Source: Gnetum montanum
Lineage: Eukaryota; Streptophyta; Gnetopsida; Gnetales; Gnetaceae
DNA length: 64,000 nucleotides
Assembly (NCBI GenBank): GCA_015680685.1
Contig: MNCI01002932.1
Location: forward strand, 483,561-547,560
Direction of reading: 5' to 3'
Shown here: positions 46,186-56,889 of the stretch, one piece after another
Layout of the letters: every line of letters starts with the position of its first letter
Numbering within the stretch: the stretch's first letter is position 1
The notes under the pieces: generated by a model
Databases searched by the model: none
What the model saw: only the letters and a program-made list of their open reading frames with translations
Told to the model about the DNA's origin: nothing
Translations under genes and position numbers: made by a program

Positions 46186-48022
46186 ATGTCTACTTCCCAC
46201 AAGCGTGACGATGCTAAACCGCCAATCCCTCGAGAATGCAAGGTGGTATATACTCATCCAAATGAGTATGTGCTTGATTTCACCTTCATCCTATATCAGG
46301 ATGAACAACTGTGATGGTGTGACATGGAAGACAACACTGTAATGCCTCCTGATCAATCTATGCCTGTGATGCTGCTTCAAACTCTTAAGAAGTTAGGCAT
46401 TCATGATCTTCAAGAGGAGTATGTTGTGCATGATTATGACTACCGAGACTACCGTCCCACTGAAACACAACACCAGAGAGATCAACACCAAGAGAAGCAA
46501 CATGAGTTTGTGAAGGGGAAATGGTTCACCAATCCCTTGTTGCTACTAAACTTAGATGACAATGAGGACCCTCCCTTTGGGGGCTCTCAACATGAAAATT
46601 CTCCACCCCTCGTAACTAGTGATGAGGGTGTGGCCCTGCATCTGTGGTCCACTATCAATAATCCCGATTCAGGCAAAGATGGCAATCAAGGCAAGGGCTC
46701 GAATAAGCATCAAGATGATAAGAAACCTAATGAACATGGCTATGACAAATGAAGGGGAGTTGGTAGATAACATGGTGGTGGCAGTCCTCCTCCCTCTTCA
46801 CCCTCTTCATCTACATTATCTTCTTCCTCTTCTTTTGGTTCTAAAAAATGTCATAGAAGGAATAATCATGATGGAGGTGAACAGTGGGACAATAATACTA
46901 ATCGCTAGGCCCACAATGAACAAAGGGGTAACAAGGGACATCATCGATGACAATGAAATAATGATGATGATGAGCCTTTACTAGCAACTCAAGGCATGCT
47001 AAATATTGTACAGGCTATCAAAATCTCAATCATGCATGTGAGAGATAGTCAGATCAAGTGCCTAGACATGAACAATATTTCAAGAGTTGAGGGGGGATAT
47101 AACTCTAATCTGCAAAACAATCTACAAGCCTTTCACAATGCCTACACCTTACAAAACAGAGAGAATGACTGACAAAAATTGAAGCTATTCCTTAGGACAC
47201 TCATCAAAGAGGCAAAAAGCCGATATCAGTCCTCGCAACTAGAATCCATTTACAAATGGAGTACCATGCTAGCATTATTTAATGACAAATACCAAACATA
47301 CTCCAGAGTGTCTAATCTAAGAAGGTAAATCCAAGGCTAGAAATAGGGAACACATGAACCCTTGGATGCTACCATGGGCAAATATTATTCTCTCTTACAC
47401 CAATGCCATGGCCATGGTTATTCTCAAAGGAAACAATTCTGCCACATCATAGATGGGCTCAAAGTAGAAACCAGAAGAACTTTTGGAGTTTATGCCCAAG
47501 GGAGACTATCTAAATTAAAAGCTCATCAGATCCAAAGGCTAATATAGCAAATAGCAAAAGAAGAAGGTGAGTTGTGAAAGTACAAAAGTGCAAAAGAATA
47601 TCATAAGGATCCTACCATTACGAAAAGGAAGGTCTAATTCTGTGACAAGGAGGAGTCAACACTTAACAAGGTGAATAGGAGGACCTTGCCCATACAAAAA
47701 TTTATTTTCAATATTTCAGCAAAGGTTGATAAATTATGGGACTCTTTGGATGAAAAATTCCAAACTGCTATGAAGATTATCGAAGAATCCAAAGAGCAAA
47801 ATAGTGGTCACAACTGCAGAAGGTGGAAAGAAGCTGAACATGCCTACCAAAGGGGTAAGGGCAACGTTGCTACAATAGAAGAAGTTGTGAAGATAGACTC
47901 TGATGATGATGTTGGATGTGACATTTGTCAATATGACCATCCTAAGGGATGTTGTCCTATGGTGTCAAACTTACAAGAGTCTGAGATGTACGCGTTGAAT
48001 CCTCAACTAACAAGGAGGCAAG
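46186..48022 (+). pseudogene. G4 gag, first part (broken)
   Basis: ATG at 46186 gives MSTSHKRDDAKPPIPRE. Then come an acidic/Gln-rich stretch (46324-46752), a capsid-like core (47100-47545: LESIYKWSTMLALFNDKYQT and FCHIIDGLKVETRRTFGVYA) and a C-terminal part (47671-48022: ISAKVDKLWDSLDEKFQTAM, then CDICQYDHPKGCCP). The last block is a zinc-knuckle-like CX2CX3HX4C, not the standard CX2CX4HX4C. Several stops and frame changes. It ends where the copia element is inserted, after GGCAAG. Confidence 0.75.
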
Positions 48023-48673
48023 TGTTGGAAAAATGAAGACAAATACATTAATTATTGTATTTCCTTTTATGTTGCATTTGATATGGGGATGTGTTTTATC
48101 CCACATGTATTAGGATTGGGGTTTGGTCCTCATGTTTTCTCATAAATAGGAGGCTTGGTGTTTTATCCCACATGTATTAGGATTGGGGTTTAGTCCTCAT
48201 GTTTATTCATAAATAGAAGGCTTGGGGGAGCCTTTTGTGTGTGCTTTGAAGTGAAAGCATTGTATCAAGGTTTTACCTTGGAGATGTGAGTCTTGGTGTT
48301 GATCTGAGATCTTTTGGAATAACAAATTGGGTGTTTGGAAAAGTTACAAGGATGTCTTGTGTCCTGAAGATTTGAGAAGAATAGAAGGCATATCAACATT
48401 GTTGTGGAAGTAGGGTAAAAAGGGCCCGAACCACATAACTCTTTGTGTTCTTGTGCTATTTTTACTATTTTCATTCTACTTTCATTTTGTTATCACAACA
48501 AATGTTTGCTAGAGTTTAGAACATTTTGAGAGTGATTTATAGTGTTTCTTGACCTGCTACAACACGATATTTTGCCTCTAATGATTTATTCAGATCTATA
48601 GGATTCTAATAATTTCTCTAGAGCATTTGTAGTATGTTTTCAGATCTAATTGTTTTCAGATTTGATTATAACA
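48023..48673 (+). repeat. Copia 5' LTR with internal 66-base tandem duplication
   Basis: 651 bp. A unit beginning GTGTTTTATCCCACATGTA and ending ATAAATAGGAGGCTTG occurs twice in tandem (about 48090-48225), so the TATA-like CATAAATAG is duplicated. It is about 75 bases longer than the 3' LTR because the latter lacks the segment GTGTGTGCTTTGAAGTG through GAGATCTTT. Confidence 0.9.
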
Positions 48674-48690
48674 ACTGGTATCAGAGCTAG
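48674..48690 (+). other. Copia primer binding site
   Basis: ACTGGTATCAGAGCTAG contains TGGTATCAGAGC, complementary to the 3' end of initiator tRNA-Met, the usual primer of plant copia elements. Confidence 0.9.
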
Positions 48691-48700
48691 ATTTAAAGAG

Positions 48701-49435
48701 ATGGAGAGGCTGCAAACAATGGAAAGATTGGTAGGAAGGAACTGGAACGTTTGTAGCATTTTGATGAAGGTTGTTTTAGTACAAAAGGAGTGCCAAGAGG
48801 CCCTAGAACCCTCTCAACCAGCAGGAATGTTAAATGCTGATTAGAGGAAAATTAAGACTAGGGCATTATCTTTCATTCATCCAACCCTAAGCAATGGGAT
48901 TTTGGCCTCAATCAAACCTTATATGGATCTACATGATCTGTGGCAAATGCTGAAGAATAGGTTTGATAAAGTATCACGCTTGAATACCTTTCACATTTAT
49001 CAGAAAGTTTTTAGATGCAAGAAGAGATCTAATGTGTCTTTTCAAGATCATTTCGATGAGATGATGGAAAATCTAAATAAGTTGGAAGAATATAAAATTG
49101 TTATTCTAGATTTAGTTAAATCCTATGCTTTGTTAGACTCCTTACCTGATTCCTGGTCTGCAATTGTGACATCTATTACTACTTCTATGAGTGTTTCATC
49201 TATGACATTTGAACAGGTTGTGTCTACCCTTCAGGATTCAGAAGGAAAAGTAGATGAGTCTTCTAGATCTAGAAATGTTCATGTAGTAGAAGAAAGAGGT
49301 AGAAGTAGGAGACATTTCTCAAGTAGGGGGAGAAGCACGGACAAAGTAGTATCACATGGCAAAACTCAAACTCAAAAGTGCTGATATTGCAAGAAGAAAG
49401 ATCATTTGAAGAAGGATTATTTTGCATGGAAAGCA
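48701..49435 (+). pseudogene. Copia gag (two in-frame stops)
   Basis: ATG at 48701 begins MERLQTMERLVGRNWNVCS. The frame has TAG at about 48842 and TGA at 49381, each where Trp would fit (TGG changed in one base). DLHDLWQMLKNRFDKVSRLN and NLNKLEEYKIVILD are the typical UBN2-like copia gag. The nucleocapsid knuckle (YCKKKDHLKKDYF, about 49385-49425) has its final Cys replaced by Tyr. Confidence 0.8.
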
Positions 49436-49708
49436 CAAAAAAATAAAGGAAAAGAAAAGAAGTCAGAAGAAGGAACATCAGAGATACATGTAGCTGATGA
49501 AAATGTTAGTTTTTTGATTCAAGAACAATGTACAATGGTGACAGATGGATGTAGCAGTGACATCTGGTTGATTGACTCAGGTGCCTCCTTTCATATTTGT
49601 CCAAATAAGTCTTGTTTTGTATCTTATCATAAAGTTGAATCTAGTTTTGTATATGCTACTAATGGAAAAGATTTAAAAGTTCTTCGAATTGGAAGTATAA
49701 GTTTGTAA
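49436..49708 (+). pseudogene. Copia protease
   Basis: In the same frame as gag, DIWLIDSGASFHICPNK (about 49559-49610) carries the intact DSG active site. A TAA follows at 49706 before the integrase. Confidence 0.8.
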
Positions 49709-50963
49709 CAAGAAGGGATGCCAAAGGTGACAATAAATAATGTTAGACATGTTCCTGAAGTTATAAAGAAGTTGATTTCAGTTCCATAGCTAGATGATTT
49801 AGGTCTGAATTTTAGTAGTGGAGGTGGACATTGGAGGATTTCCAAGGGAATCATGACCATTTTGAAAGGAAAGAAGGAGGGCAGCTTATATACATTGATG
49901 GTAGATTCATGCAACTCTATTGCAACAATTTCTGATACAAAAAATTCTGAAGTGTGGCATAGGCATCTTGGACACATTGGCTAGTCAAGCTTGAAGGTAC
50001 TTCAAAATTAGACTGGCATTCCTGTATTTTCTTATGCTCCAATTGATTGCAAAGACTATTTAGTTGGAAAATCTAGGAGAGTAAACTTTCGTAGGGATTT
50101 GGACAATAGAAAGAAAAATAAGTTAGAATTGGTTTATTTTGATGTTTGTGGTCGTATGACTCCCATTTCTGTTGGTGGATCTATTTATTTTATGACTTTC
50201 ATAGATGATTGTGGAAGTAAGGTTTGGGTTTATATGCTAAAATCAAAAGATGAAGTGTTTTCAGTTTTCAAAACATTTGTTGCAAGAGGGTTTGAAAATA
50301 AAATGTTTGCAAACTGATAATGGTGGGGAGTACACTTCTAAAGTATTTGTTGATTTTTGCAACATCAAAGGAATTAGGCACATTCTTACCCCTCCTAGTA
50401 CACCACAGGAAAATGGAGTTGCTGAAAGATGCAACAAAACATTGTTAGATCATGCTAGAACAATGGTTTCAAGTGCAGACCTACCTAAGGCATTTTGGGG
50501 AGTGGTAGTTATGACTGCTGCATATTTGGTGAATAGGTCTCCACATTCTTCAATTGATAATGTTGTTCCAGAAGTCGTTTGGAAAGGTAAAAACGTTTCA
50601 TACAGTCATTTAAGAGTTTTTGGATGTGAAGCATTTATGCATATTCCAAAGGAAAACAGAACTAAGTTGGAGGACAAGGCTAAAAGTTGCATATTTGTTG
50701 GATATGGAGAAGGTGAGTTAGGATTCAGAATTTGGGATCCTGAATTGAAACATGTAGTGAGATCAAGGGACGTTAAATTCATAGAAAATGTGATGTTTAG
50801 TGAGTTGCAAAAGAAAGACAAGGACAGAAATGGCTCAGAAAGCATAAGGACTCCTTTTAGCGTGACTAAAGAAATTGAAAATGATGAAATTCATGGATTT
50901 TCCAAATCTGAAAACTTTGGACAACATGCTGAAAGTACTTGGCAGCAAGCTGAGAACTTATGA
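49709..50963 (+). pseudogene. Copia integrase (frameshifted)
   Basis: Pre-integrase HRHLGHIG (about 49960), then the core: YFDVCG (first Asp, about 50140), LQTDNGGEY (second Asp, about 50310) and STPQENGVAERCN (Glu, about 50410). A frameshift near 50290 separates the first Asp from the rest and there are three stops upstream. HLRVFGCEAF and IFVGYGEGELGFRIWDPE close the domain. Confidence 0.85.
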
Positions 50964-51092
50964 CAGTAAGGAGAAAATGCAGGACAGTAAAAAAATAAGG
51001 TAGAAGATGATGAACAATAAGCTACAGATGTGTCTCATTGAGTTAGAAGGTCAACCAAAATTACCTGACCTCATGACAGGTACTCTCCCTCA

Positions 51093-51819
51093 TTGAATTA
51101 TGTACTTTACAACAATAGTGGTGAACCAAAAACAGTGAAGGAAGCCATGACATGTGTTGATGCCACAAAGTGGAAGGCAGCTATGAATGATGAATGGGAA
51201 TCACTCCAACAGAACAAAACCTGGGAGCTAGTTCAGTTGCCAAAAGGGAGAAAACCCTNNNNNNNNNNNNNNNNNNNNNNNNNNNNNNNNNNNNNNNNNN
51301 NNNNNNNNNNNNNNNNNNNNNNNNNNNNNNNNNNNNNNNNNNNNNNNNNNNNNNNNNNNNNNNNNNNNNNNAGGTAAATTTACAGTGTTGTTGTTGTATG
51401 TTGATGATATGCTAATTGCTGTAAATGATATAGTAGAGATAAAACATTTAAAATTGGAAATGGGCAAAGAATTTGCTATGAAGGATTTAGGACAGGCAAA
51501 GAAAATTCTTGGTATGAATATTTACAGGGACAGAAAAAGGAAGAAGCTATGGTTGAGTCAGGAAGATTACATTGAAAAGGTTCTAAAGCGTTTCAACATG
51601 GAGGATGCAAAACTTGTAAGTACACCATTTTCAGCACAATTTAATTTATCAAAGAAGGACTATCCAAAGTTAAAAGAGGATTTTGAAAAGGTTAAAAATA
51701 TCTCATATACTTCTGTTGTTGGGTCATTGATGTATGCCATGGTTTGTACACATCCTGATATTACTTATGCCAGTGGAGTAGTTAGTAGATTTATGACCAA
51801 CTATGGGTGGAATCACTAG
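51093..51819 (+). pseudogene. Copia reverse transcriptase (with assembly gap)
   Basis: KWKAAMNDEWESLQQNKTWE (51168-51230) starts the RVT_2 domain. The middle is lost in N (51259-51371). LLLYVDDMLIA (51388-51420) is the catalytic YVDD. LGMNIYRDRKRKKLWLSQED and SLMYAMVCTHPDI follow. TAG at 51820 stands where Trp or Gln would fit. Confidence 0.85.
51259..51371. other. Assembly gap, 113 N
   Basis: Run of N inside the copia RT. Confidence 0.99.
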
Positions 51820-52375
51820 TTAGCTATCAAATGGATTTTAAAATATTTAAAGGGCACAAAAGCACATTGCTTATGTTTTGGAGATGCTAATCTACACATT
51901 GAAGGTTTTGTAGATGCAAACTTTGCTATTGATCATGATACAAGACGATCTTCCATAGGGTACATATTTATTTTTGGTGGTGTAGCAGTGAGTTGGTTGT
52001 CACGTCTACAACCACTAGTAACTTTATCTACAACTGAATTAGAGTACGTAGCCCTTATAGAAGCATGCAAGGAGATGTTATGGATGAAGATATTTTTGCA
52101 GTCTCTTGGGTTAAAACAACAAAGGTATGCTGTGTTTTGTGATAGTTTGAGTGCAATCCATCTTGCAAAGAATTCTGTCTTTCATGCCAAGACAAAACAT
52201 ATAGATGTCTGATTCCACTTCATAATAGAAATCATAGAGGATGGCTTGGTGCATGTTCAAAAGGTCTATACAAAGCTCAACATTGTTGATGCTTTAACAA
52301 AACCAGTGATAGCTGAAAAACACATTTTTTGTAGGAAGAAGCTTGGGTTAACTGAAGCTTAATTAGAAGTGCACA
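51820..52375 (+). pseudogene. Copia RNase H
   Basis: GFVDANFAIDHDTRRSSIGY (about 51905-51960), STTELEYVALIEACKEMLWM (52027-52086) and VFCDSLSAIHLAKNSVFHAK (52132-52190) are the RNase H blocks with acids in place. The TGA at 52210 replaces the codon after HIDV. The end is followed by a purine-rich AAGGGAGAGTT just before the 3' LTR. Confidence 0.8.
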
Positions 52376-52415
52376 TCTCTTAAAGGCTGGTTGGATTTGT
52401 CTTCAAGGGAGAGTT

Positions 52416-52990
52416 TGTTGGAAAAATGAAGACAAATACATTAATTGTTGTATTTCCTTTTATGTTGCATTTGATGTGGGGATGTGTTTTATCCCACATG
52501 TAGTAGGATTGGGGTTTGGTCCTCATGTTTCCTCATAAATAGGAGGCTTGGTGTTTTATCCCACATGTATTAGGATTGGGGTTTGGTCCTCATGTTTCTT
52601 CATAAATAGAAGGCTTGGGGTAGCCTTTTGTTGGAATAATAGATTGGGTGTTTGGAAAAGTTACAAGGATGGCTTGTGTCCTGAAGATTTGAGAAGAATA
52701 GAAGGCAGATCAGCATTGTTTTGAAAGTAGGGTAAAAAGGGCCCGAACCACATAACTCTCTGTGTTCTTGTGCTATTTTTACTATTTTCATTCTACTTTC
52801 ATTTTATTGTCAGAGCAAATGTTTGCTAGAGTTTAGAACATTTTGAGAGTGATTTATAGTGTTTATTGACCTACTACAGCGCAATATTTTGCCTCTAATG
52901 ATTTATTTAGATCTGTAGGGTTCTAATAATTTCTCTAGAGCATTTGTATTGTGTTTTCAGATCTAATTGTTTTCAAATCTGATTATAACA
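52416..52990 (+). repeat. Copia 3' LTR
   Basis: 575 bp, TGTTGGAAAA to TTATAACA. It has the same internal tandem duplication as the 5' LTR and lacks about 75 bases. Apart from that the two LTRs differ at only a small number of positions by eye. Confidence 0.9.
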
Positions 52991-53069
52991 GCAAGCACCC
53001 AAATGATTGCCTTATCCTCAAGGAAATCCAAGGTAGTTCCACTAGCAATAATAAGCTTACTATCCAAGT
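52991..53069 (+). pseudogene. G4 gag, second part, between two insertions
   Basis: GCAAGCACCCAAATGATTGC continues the gag after the copia element. TTATCCTCAAGGAAATCCAA matches CTTATCCACAAGGTAACCCA of G3 (18083). It ends at the G5 insertion, TATCCAAGT. Confidence 0.75.
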
Positions 53070-53925
53070 TTATGAGTGGTAAGGTACCCCTGCACTCAAC
53101 CATATGAATACAAGCACTTCATGCACGATCCAATCGAACTCCGCAGACGGACTAGTTGTGGTATCCAAACAGTTACTCATAGATCGCAGTTCGTTGTCTT
53201 CCCACCTGGACTAGTATTAACTTTGTCACGTATGGTTTAGTCCAGAGTGAGGTGTATGATGTGTTCCTACACTAATGCTACTCTTAGGGATGATGGGAAA
53301 TAATATAAACTAAACTAGGAGAGAGAGTGTGAGAGAGAATCTAAACTAGCCTAAGTGTGATGAGCATCCATTCCTTAATCATCCATACACATCTTGGACC
53401 TCGTGCACGACTACCACTGGGATTACCAAGCGCATGGCCTAGGTACGCTACTAGGTTACCAATTAGTCACACTTAAATGCTCATGATTAAGTCATACTCA
53501 TTCCGCATTACTAAGAGATAAGGGTAGAGAGATATTAATTAAGAAAGCAATAAATAACAATAACAATTAAATAATTAAGCTAAGTGGATGCTGTAATGAT
53601 GAAATAATCTCGATCTTTATTACCAGTCATGTGTGTGTCCAAGTACGTCACACTCGAATAAGGATGCCGTACAATTACAATCATCACACTGCAGGCATGC
53701 AGTGGGAGAAAGGGTTGAGAGGAAAAACTAACAAAAAGTCCCTAGCTTAATATTTAAAACTACTCTTCCCTTTTTCTAAATATGCCTGCCTCTTATTTAT
53801 AGATGAGGAGATAGGCTACGATATCGCGTATGCAATATCTCTTCTAGGTTGTGATATAGCGTACGTGATATCGCATACTCGATATCATGGGTGCGATATC
53901 ACGGCCAATAATTCATGACTCATCA
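53070..53925 (-). repeat. G5 3' LTR
   Basis: 856 bp; outer end TTATGAG (normally TGATGAG), inner end GACTCATCA at 53925. It contains GATATC and GCGATATC palindromes (53818-53905) and TATA-like TATAAATAAGAGG (minus, about 53800). Closely similar to 58938-59780. Confidence 0.88.
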
Positions 53926-53937
53926 TACCCCCACGAC
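53926..53937 (-). other. G5 polypurine tract
   Basis: Minus strand GTCGTGGGGGTA directly before TGATGAG of the 3' LTR, the expected site for plus-strand priming. Confidence 0.65.
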
Positions 53938-54117
53938 TAAATGAAAACTCGTCCTCGAGTTAAAGTGAGAACAAGCTCTATTAATTACACAGTGGATAGG
54001 TATGGGATTATTGATTGACTAAAATGGATTCATGCCACAGTGTGGAATCAGAACAAAATTGAGACACATCACAAAGAACACAAAAGAAAATCCTATAACT
54101 ACAAGATTGGGTGGAAC

Positions 54118-54885
54118 TCATGTAGTTCCTGGTGATGGCAGCTCCTCCATGGGTGTCTTTCCCTTGTCTTGCGCTCCAGGTCTTAGGATTTGATGGCGTT
54201 GAAGTATAGCCTGGAGTTTCTCCTCTTGTAAGGCCTTGAGTTCCTTAGTGTGTGCGTAAGTTTGCGCTTGTGCCATAGAGGCATCCCAGTTAGCCTTCTC
54301 TTTTTCTTCTGCCACCCTTTTATTCTTTGTCAATAGTTTATTAAGTTGCACGATTCTGAAAGTGTCTAGCTGGTTCTGAGCAAGCTTTGGCCCTATATTC
54401 AGAAGGTTTAATACTTCTGAAATGGCTTGAACAGAGAAATCAACAGTCACACCACAAATGTTAACCATGGTGCCTTCTTCTTTGTTGTGCCAAAATTGGT
54501 ACATTTACCCTAAGTATCAGGCACCACTTTCAGAGAGGGTAGTCCACAATGGGGATCCTTTGAGGTGATCCCTAACGACCTTCGGAGCAAATTCTACGAA
54601 AGGTCCAAAGTTTAATTCCATGATCACTGTAGTTAATATAGACCTTTCATGGATGGCCTGAACACAATCCTGAGGCAACGTGAGATGTCGTCCCTATTCA
54701 GACACTGCAGCAGCTTCTCCTTCCACCTGCCTTGATTGTATAGTGGTAGGGTCTTCTTGGTGGATACTAAATGATTGTTCCTCCTACTCTACATGTTGTT
54801 CGGCAGGAACTTGTCCTTCACCTCTCCTAGGTTGCTTGATCCCACCTTGAGCAAGACCTTCCTGTTGTCCGCGTTTCGGGGCCAT
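54118..54885 (-). pseudogene. ORFX of G5 (extra 3' ORF)
   Basis: A minus-strand ATG at 54885 gives MAPKRGQQEGLAQGGIKQPR, then two stops, then ELNFGPFVEFAPKVV and GSPLWTTL. After two more stops there is an open frame (54504-54118) with VDFSVQAISEVLNLLNIGP, a charged helical segment rich in Glu, Lys, Ala and Gln, and the end GKTPMEELPSPGTT. It corresponds to the ORF at 1-1994 but its helical part is shorter. Located between the pol deletion and the 3' LTR. Function unknown; related proteins are often labelled putative plant transposon protein. Confidence 0.65.
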
Positions 54886-56830
54886 CTGCAATCACACAGG
54901 GCCAATCGTTAGTAAGGCTGTTACCAAAGTTAGGTTAAACCTTACTGCTTGCCTTAATGAATTTGCTTTATCTCCATGTGACGTTACTCACTAGGAGAAA
55001 ATGTCCCTAAAATATTATAATATTGAATCTTCTTTGCTTAGGTGGTTTCCAAATCTAGTTTCCCAGTATAACTAAGGAGATGAAATTGTTTTTGGTGCAT
55101 TTATCCTTAATTTTATAATTAATTACCCTTAATAATGTCCTTCGGGCGATGACGAATTTCAAAAAATTTATGTGCTATTCGGCATGTGCCCCTCCCCCAC
55201 GACTAAGTTGAAGACTCCAGGTTCAAGTAGGTTCAAACAAAATGAAAATCAGAGTACCAGCAAGCGAGTTTTGGATTTGAAAGCAAGGGATGCGTAATCG
55301 CGAGTCGTAAAGAGAAATTTGAAAAACTTCCCCCATGTTAACAGTGGAAAATGATGTTGATTAGCGTGGGGGGTCACGTGTATATATATATATATATATT
55401 GGACACAATATCGTGGCCTATTGATGTTAGGGCACTTTATAGAATGTACCAAATTTTTAATATTTTTCTGAAATTAAACGATGTAAACTAAGGACATCTG
55501 AACAAGTGTTAAAGGGTTCCAGGGTAATTCAACTAGTTCTGAAGGCACGAAAATTATGATGGTGTGGAATTTATCAATAAGGACCTCAGATGGTAAAGGG
55601 GAGAAAAAGGCTATGTGATGGTTCATAGGAATGTTTGAATCAGAGGGATAGTAATAAGGGAAAGAATATCATTGAAAATATGCTAAGGGTAATAGATGGT
55701 ATGTGGAAGATGTGTTATGAGTGCAAATTACAAAAAGTTATGCAAGTGGGTCCTTCCCAAAGCAAGTTCCAACCACACCTTAAAATGTCCGTAGGCACTA
55801 GAAGGGTTAAATGTAATTCACACTGGTTCCACAAAACACACACATGTAAGTATCACTGGAATGAGGTAAGAATTCCACGGCACACAAGACTCAAGCTACA
55901 ATTACATGAACAACGAGATGAGATGGACTATAGAAGGGATTGTAGAGATTGGGACATGATGTAACTGACCCAGGGCACAATGAATTTTGTGTGTAAAGCA
56001 TGATTAATGTGTCATTAACCTGTCGTTCCAAGATCAAGACCAAGTCCATTCCTCTAATCAGTGACAATGCATTGTTTCATCCCATGATGAGCGACTATGA
56101 GAGTACCAGAACAACAAGGTGTACGATCACTTGGCATTTTGTTCAAGGGAGGAGTGATTTTTGCTTTGTGGCACTTTGTTTTTTTTTATGTTGAATCCAG
56201 AGAAGCTGCCAACCCTCAGGGATGGGTGCATGTCTTTCCAGTGGAACCCCTAGANTCCAACCCTCAGGGATGGGTGCATGTCTTTCCAGTGGAACCCCTA
56301 GAACAGTATTGGATTTTTGAGTGCCTTGTGATTACTCTTACTCCCATTTTTCGTTAGATCTACAAGGATCTTAGTACAACCACGTTGCATGATAACTCTC
56401 ACAGACGTCACCAAAGAGAATTTGCAAGTCCCCTTGATGTCACACCTTAATCATTCCCTCTTGATCCATCCTTCTTCATTCTGGGTACAATGAACAGAAA
56501 ATTAATTTTAAGTTTTAACAATGTCAAGAATATCACTGTACCCTTGAACAGAACCTCTTATTTGTAGAATGGATGGGTGGGTGTGGGCTCACTATTCAAA
56601 TAATTGATTGCTCGAAACTTGATAACATAGAACACACCTCAACCAATGAGCCACATGAATGTTTTATTCGTAGATGAGATTACTTATAAAAAGATAAAAA
56701 GACAAAAAGATAAAAAGGTAACAAAAAAGAAATTGAAAAACTGGAAAACAAAAAATTATAAAATTAAAGAAAACAAAAAATATTTATTAATCCTGCTTGT
56801 TTTTAGAATGGAGGATATCCCCCATAACTA
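54886..56830 (-). other. G5 3' non-coding region with a duplicated join
   Basis: No coding potential seen. It has a (TA)n run at 55380-55399 and the conserved TCCCCTTGATGTCACACC block near 56430. At the single N (56256) a 47-base stretch starting TCCAACCCTCAGGGATGGGT occurs on both sides. ATGGGGGATATCCTCC (minus, about 56825-56808) is the equivalent of the purine-rich end of pol. Confidence 0.6.
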
Positions 56831-56889
56831 AACGGTTGAGCATGACGAGGATTAATAAATGAAGATGAGGATCCTTCCATGTTGGAAAT

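Larger units (their letters stand above)
48023..52990 (+). mobile_element. Complete Ty1/copia element (Tork-like), target duplication GCAAG
   Basis: 4968 bp with LTRs 48023-48673 and 52416-52990, starting TGTTGGAAAA and ending TTATAACA. Flanks are GCAAG at 48018-48022 and 52991-52995. Order gag, protease, integrase, RT, RNase H identifies Ty1/copia. SLMYAMVCTHPDITYA in the RT and HSSIDNVVPEVVW in integrase resemble the Tork lineage. It has a few stops, one frameshift near 50290 and a 113-base N gap, so it is dead or nearly so but much younger-looking than the Ty3 elements around it. Confidence 0.92.

Noticed and set aside
55380-55400. TATATATA run as a promoter
   Set aside because: A simple (TA)n repeat within element non-coding sequence, with no gene in register.
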